Below are positions 51,481 through 52,971 of a stretch of 52,971 nucleotides of DNA, one piece after another. The notes below the pieces were generated by a model. That model did not search any database, had not been told where the DNA came from, and worked only from the letters and a program-made list of their open reading frames with translations. Numbering within the stretch: the first letter of the stretch is position 1; every line of letters begins with the position of its first letter. This DNA comes from Bacteriovorax sp. Seq25_V (lineage in GTDB: Bacteria > Bdellovibrionota > Bacteriovoracia > Bacteriovoracales > Bacteriovoracaceae): positions 1-52,971 of the forward strand of contig NZ_AUNI01000004.1 of NCBI RefSeq assembly GCF_000447795.1, in the 5' to 3' direction. The translations under genes were made by a program, and so were the position numbers.

Positions 51481-52029
51481 ATGATTGATTTTCAAGGAAT
51501 CCTTATTTCAGGTACGCTCTACGTTAGTAGCTTAATTGCCATGATTTGCGTGTTCACAGTTTTAATACTACCGTCGAAGAAATTAAGTCATGCACAGATG
51601 GAGATTAAGTTTTCCGATTTAAACCAAACTACAGATTCGAAAGTAGTTTATGGAGACACTTCTAACTGGAAGTATCTCAGAGAAAAAGTTTTGGCCATAC
51701 AAGGTGAACGTTGCCTTTGTTGCGGAACTAAAACAGAATCAATGCATATTGATCATATTAAACCTAAATCACGCTACCCTCATCTAGAGTATATGATCGA
51801 TAATTTACAAGTACTTTGTCCGGACTGCAATAAAAGCAAATCGTTTACAGACGAAACAGACTATAGGAAGTCTAATCATCTCATAGCACTTTTACGTGAA
51901 GTGAATGAAAATAAACTTCTACAAAGAAAATATGTCTATAACTTCGAACTATTGCAAGCTCTAGCCAGTAAAAGGTTTAAAGCTGAGTTGAAAAACAAGG
52001 AGTACCCTCGAGTCCTTCCCCTCTCTTAA
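51481..52029 (+). CDS. Membrane-anchored HNH endonuclease
   Basis: 182 residues from the ATG at 51481 (AAGGAG upstream; a His-rich 10-codon extension from 51451 is open but lacks a ribosome site). One N-terminal membrane segment (GILISGTLYVSSLIAMICVF) followed by Lys-Lys, which by the positive-inside rule puts the nuclease in the cytoplasm. HNH motif: C-x-x-C at CLCCG, MHIDHIKPKSR (H-x-D-H), NLQVLCPDCNKSKS. Linked HNH domains nick or cut DNA; a membrane-tethered one is uncommon. Confidence 0.82.
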   Translation: MIDFQGILISGTLYVSSLIAMICVFTVLILPSKKLSHAQMEIKFSDLNQTTDSKVVYGDTSNWKYLREKVLAIQGERCLCCGTKTESMHIDHIKPKSRYPHLEYMIDNLQVLCPDCNKSKSFTDETDYRKSNHLIALLREVNENKLLQRKYVYNFELLQALASKRFKAELKNKEYPRVLPLS

Positions 52030-52971
52030 TATAAACTGCTCCAGTTAAATGGGGACAACATCCCTCAAATAAATAGAGTTATAGTAATTTATAAAAATAT
52101 CGACATGCTTTTGAAGCATGTCGATTCTCTTTGTCGTACACCAAGTTCTTCTTGCTAGTCTGTTAACACTTGCCCTAAACATGGCGCACGTGTGATTAAG
52201 TGTAAAAAGTGGATCGAATCTGAGCTTCTTTAGTTCACCTTGTCCAGCGATACAACCTCGTCCCCCTTTGTATCTCTTATATTCAGCTTCAGGAAAATAC
52301 CTACTCACAAATTTTGGATATGCTTGGTGCTCATCTGATTGAATTGTTGCATCTTGAGCGACAACATTTTTAATCTTTTCAAATACTACTTTTAATCCTC
52401 TTTCATGATCACTTGGTCGATATCCATATTTTTTTCGTGATTTATCAGCGAGTAGTCCAAATGCAGGAATGCTTGAAACCTTTGCTGCAAGTATATATCG
52501 ACGTTCTTTGTCGACTGCTATAGTAATCGAAAGCGGCTTCATTTTAGTATGCTCACTAGTGACCAAATCATCAAATTGCATCGCTTGTACTTTAGATTTT
52601 TCTAAATTCTTAAGAAACTTCTTTTGGTTCTTTTTTGCCTTTCTAGAGAAGTAATTCATGCGACTTTGTACAGTTTTGTAGTTTACCTTGTATTTTCTCG
52701 CACATGATCTCATGGAGTTGTTCGTAGCGAGATCTAAAAATAGTCTTCGGTTGATGCGTCTTTTCTTTTGATATTTTTCAAGAGCGAAAGTTGCACGAGA
52801 AAACTTTCCTCCGCAAGTTTTGCAGACAAAACGTTGGATTTTTCTCGAATCACTTCTCCGAAAAAAGAATCCATCTTTGGAAATAAGTTTGTTTTTAGTA
52901 GTTGAATGGCAGTCTAAATTTGGGCAGCGATATATCATAAGATGATTGATGCAAACCATGCCAAGATTCAT
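52030..52971. mobile_element. IS1-like insertion sequence, right part (continues past the window)
   Basis: Contains the transposase on the minus strand, whose stop lies at 52045. The plus-strand segment at 52033-52056 (AAACTGCTCCAGTTAAATGG...) partly resembles the IS1 terminal repeat (GGTGATGCTGCCAACTTA) and is a candidate end. The other end is outside the window. Confidence 0.5.
52045..52971 (-). CDS. IS1-related transposase (start at or beyond the window edge)
   Basis: 308 residues to the ATG at the last bases of the window; MIYRCPNLDC a few codons in is an equally good start. An N-terminal zinc-finger-like CPNLDC...CKTCGG, a helix-turn-helix (RSCARKYKVNYKTVQSRMNY), then a DDE-type core with AMQFDDLVTSEHTKMKPLSI, IQSDEHQAYPKFVSRYF and a C-terminal VNRLARRTWCTTKRIDM resembling IS1 InsB. 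I could not place the third acidic residue. InsA- and InsB-like parts are fused in one frame. Confidence 0.7.
   Translation of the reverse strand: MNLGMVCINHLMIYRCPNLDCHSTTKNKLISKDGFFFRRSDSRKIQRFVCKTCGGKFSRATFALEKYQKKRRINRRLFLDLATNNSMRSCARKYKVNYKTVQSRMNYFSRKAKKNQKKFLKNLEKSKVQAMQFDDLVTSEHTKMKPLSITIAVDKERRYILAAKVSSIPAFGLLADKSRKKYGYRPSDHERGLKVVFEKIKNVVAQDATIQSDEHQAYPKFVSRYFPEAEYKRYKGGRGCIAGQGELKKLRFDPLFTLNHTCAMFRASVNRLARRTWCTTKRIDMLQKHVDIFINYYNSIYLRDVVPI

Overview
The window is about 53 kb of AT-rich, gene-dense chromosomal DNA, and nearly every base lies in or next to a gene. The content points to a marine predatory bacterium of the Bdellovibrionota, most like Halobacteriovorax/Bacteriovorax. 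This rests on low GC, a DUF3015 + DUF4105 gene pair, a CarD-type regulator, many exported or lipid-anchored hydrolases, a BCCT compatible-solute transporter and many lineage-specific secreted proteins. The placement is inferred from gene content. No rRNA, tRNA or CRISPR array was seen.

Layout. 1-182: 5' part of a Lys/Ala-repeat histone-H1-like protein running off the left edge. 551-3299: clpS-clpA proteolysis pair. 3423-9243: TerB-like protein, three small envelope-type genes, an SH3-domain membrane protein and the DUF3015/DUF4105 pair. 9310-14133: a tight co-directional run of fxsA, a TetR-type regulator, ilvA, astE, an FMN reductase and a FemAB-like acyltransferase. 14123-18277: GST, a degenerate sensor kinase, a secreted protein and an NlpC/P60-like lipoprotein. 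18485-20849: fatty-acid-hydroxylase protein, lysA and a CarD-like regulator. 21015-30995: hutU, an M14-type lipoprotein, a lipocalin, an acyl-ACP thioesterase, phospholipase D, an EEP nuclease, a papain-like candidate and the MepA endopeptidase. 31100-36811: a YbiT-like ABC-F protein, MAPEG, an exported small heat-shock-like protein, mtgA, a small acidic protein and a BCCT transporter. 36916-41708: a 990-residue secreted protein and small secreted proteins. 41770-46173: cold-shock protein, EamA transporter and a tonB / haem-type receptor / small secreted protein set. 46212-51274: membrane protein, Hsp20, gapA, rlmG, mgtE and DUF3617. 51481-52971: membrane-anchored HNH protein and an IS1-like transposase that reaches the right edge.

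How it works together. Housekeeping and amino-acid genes (lysA, ilvA, gapA, rlmG, mgtE) are interleaved with an exported set able to act on prey or envelope peptidoglycan, lipid and nucleic acid. The regulatory DNA gave the least expected observations. Two near-identical sigma-32-like promoters precede fxsA and hsp20, and each leader can fold over its Shine-Dalgarno. An intrinsic terminator contains the ribosome-binding site and start codon of the gene after hutU, and another terminator stops 3 bases before the DUF4105 start. The cspA leader carries a perfect hairpin with a GNRA loop. Several genes without a Shine-Dalgarno have a -10-like hexamer 5-7 bases before the ATG. At protein level, a histidine kinase has lost its phospho-accepting His, and an ABC-F protein has lost one complete ATP site.
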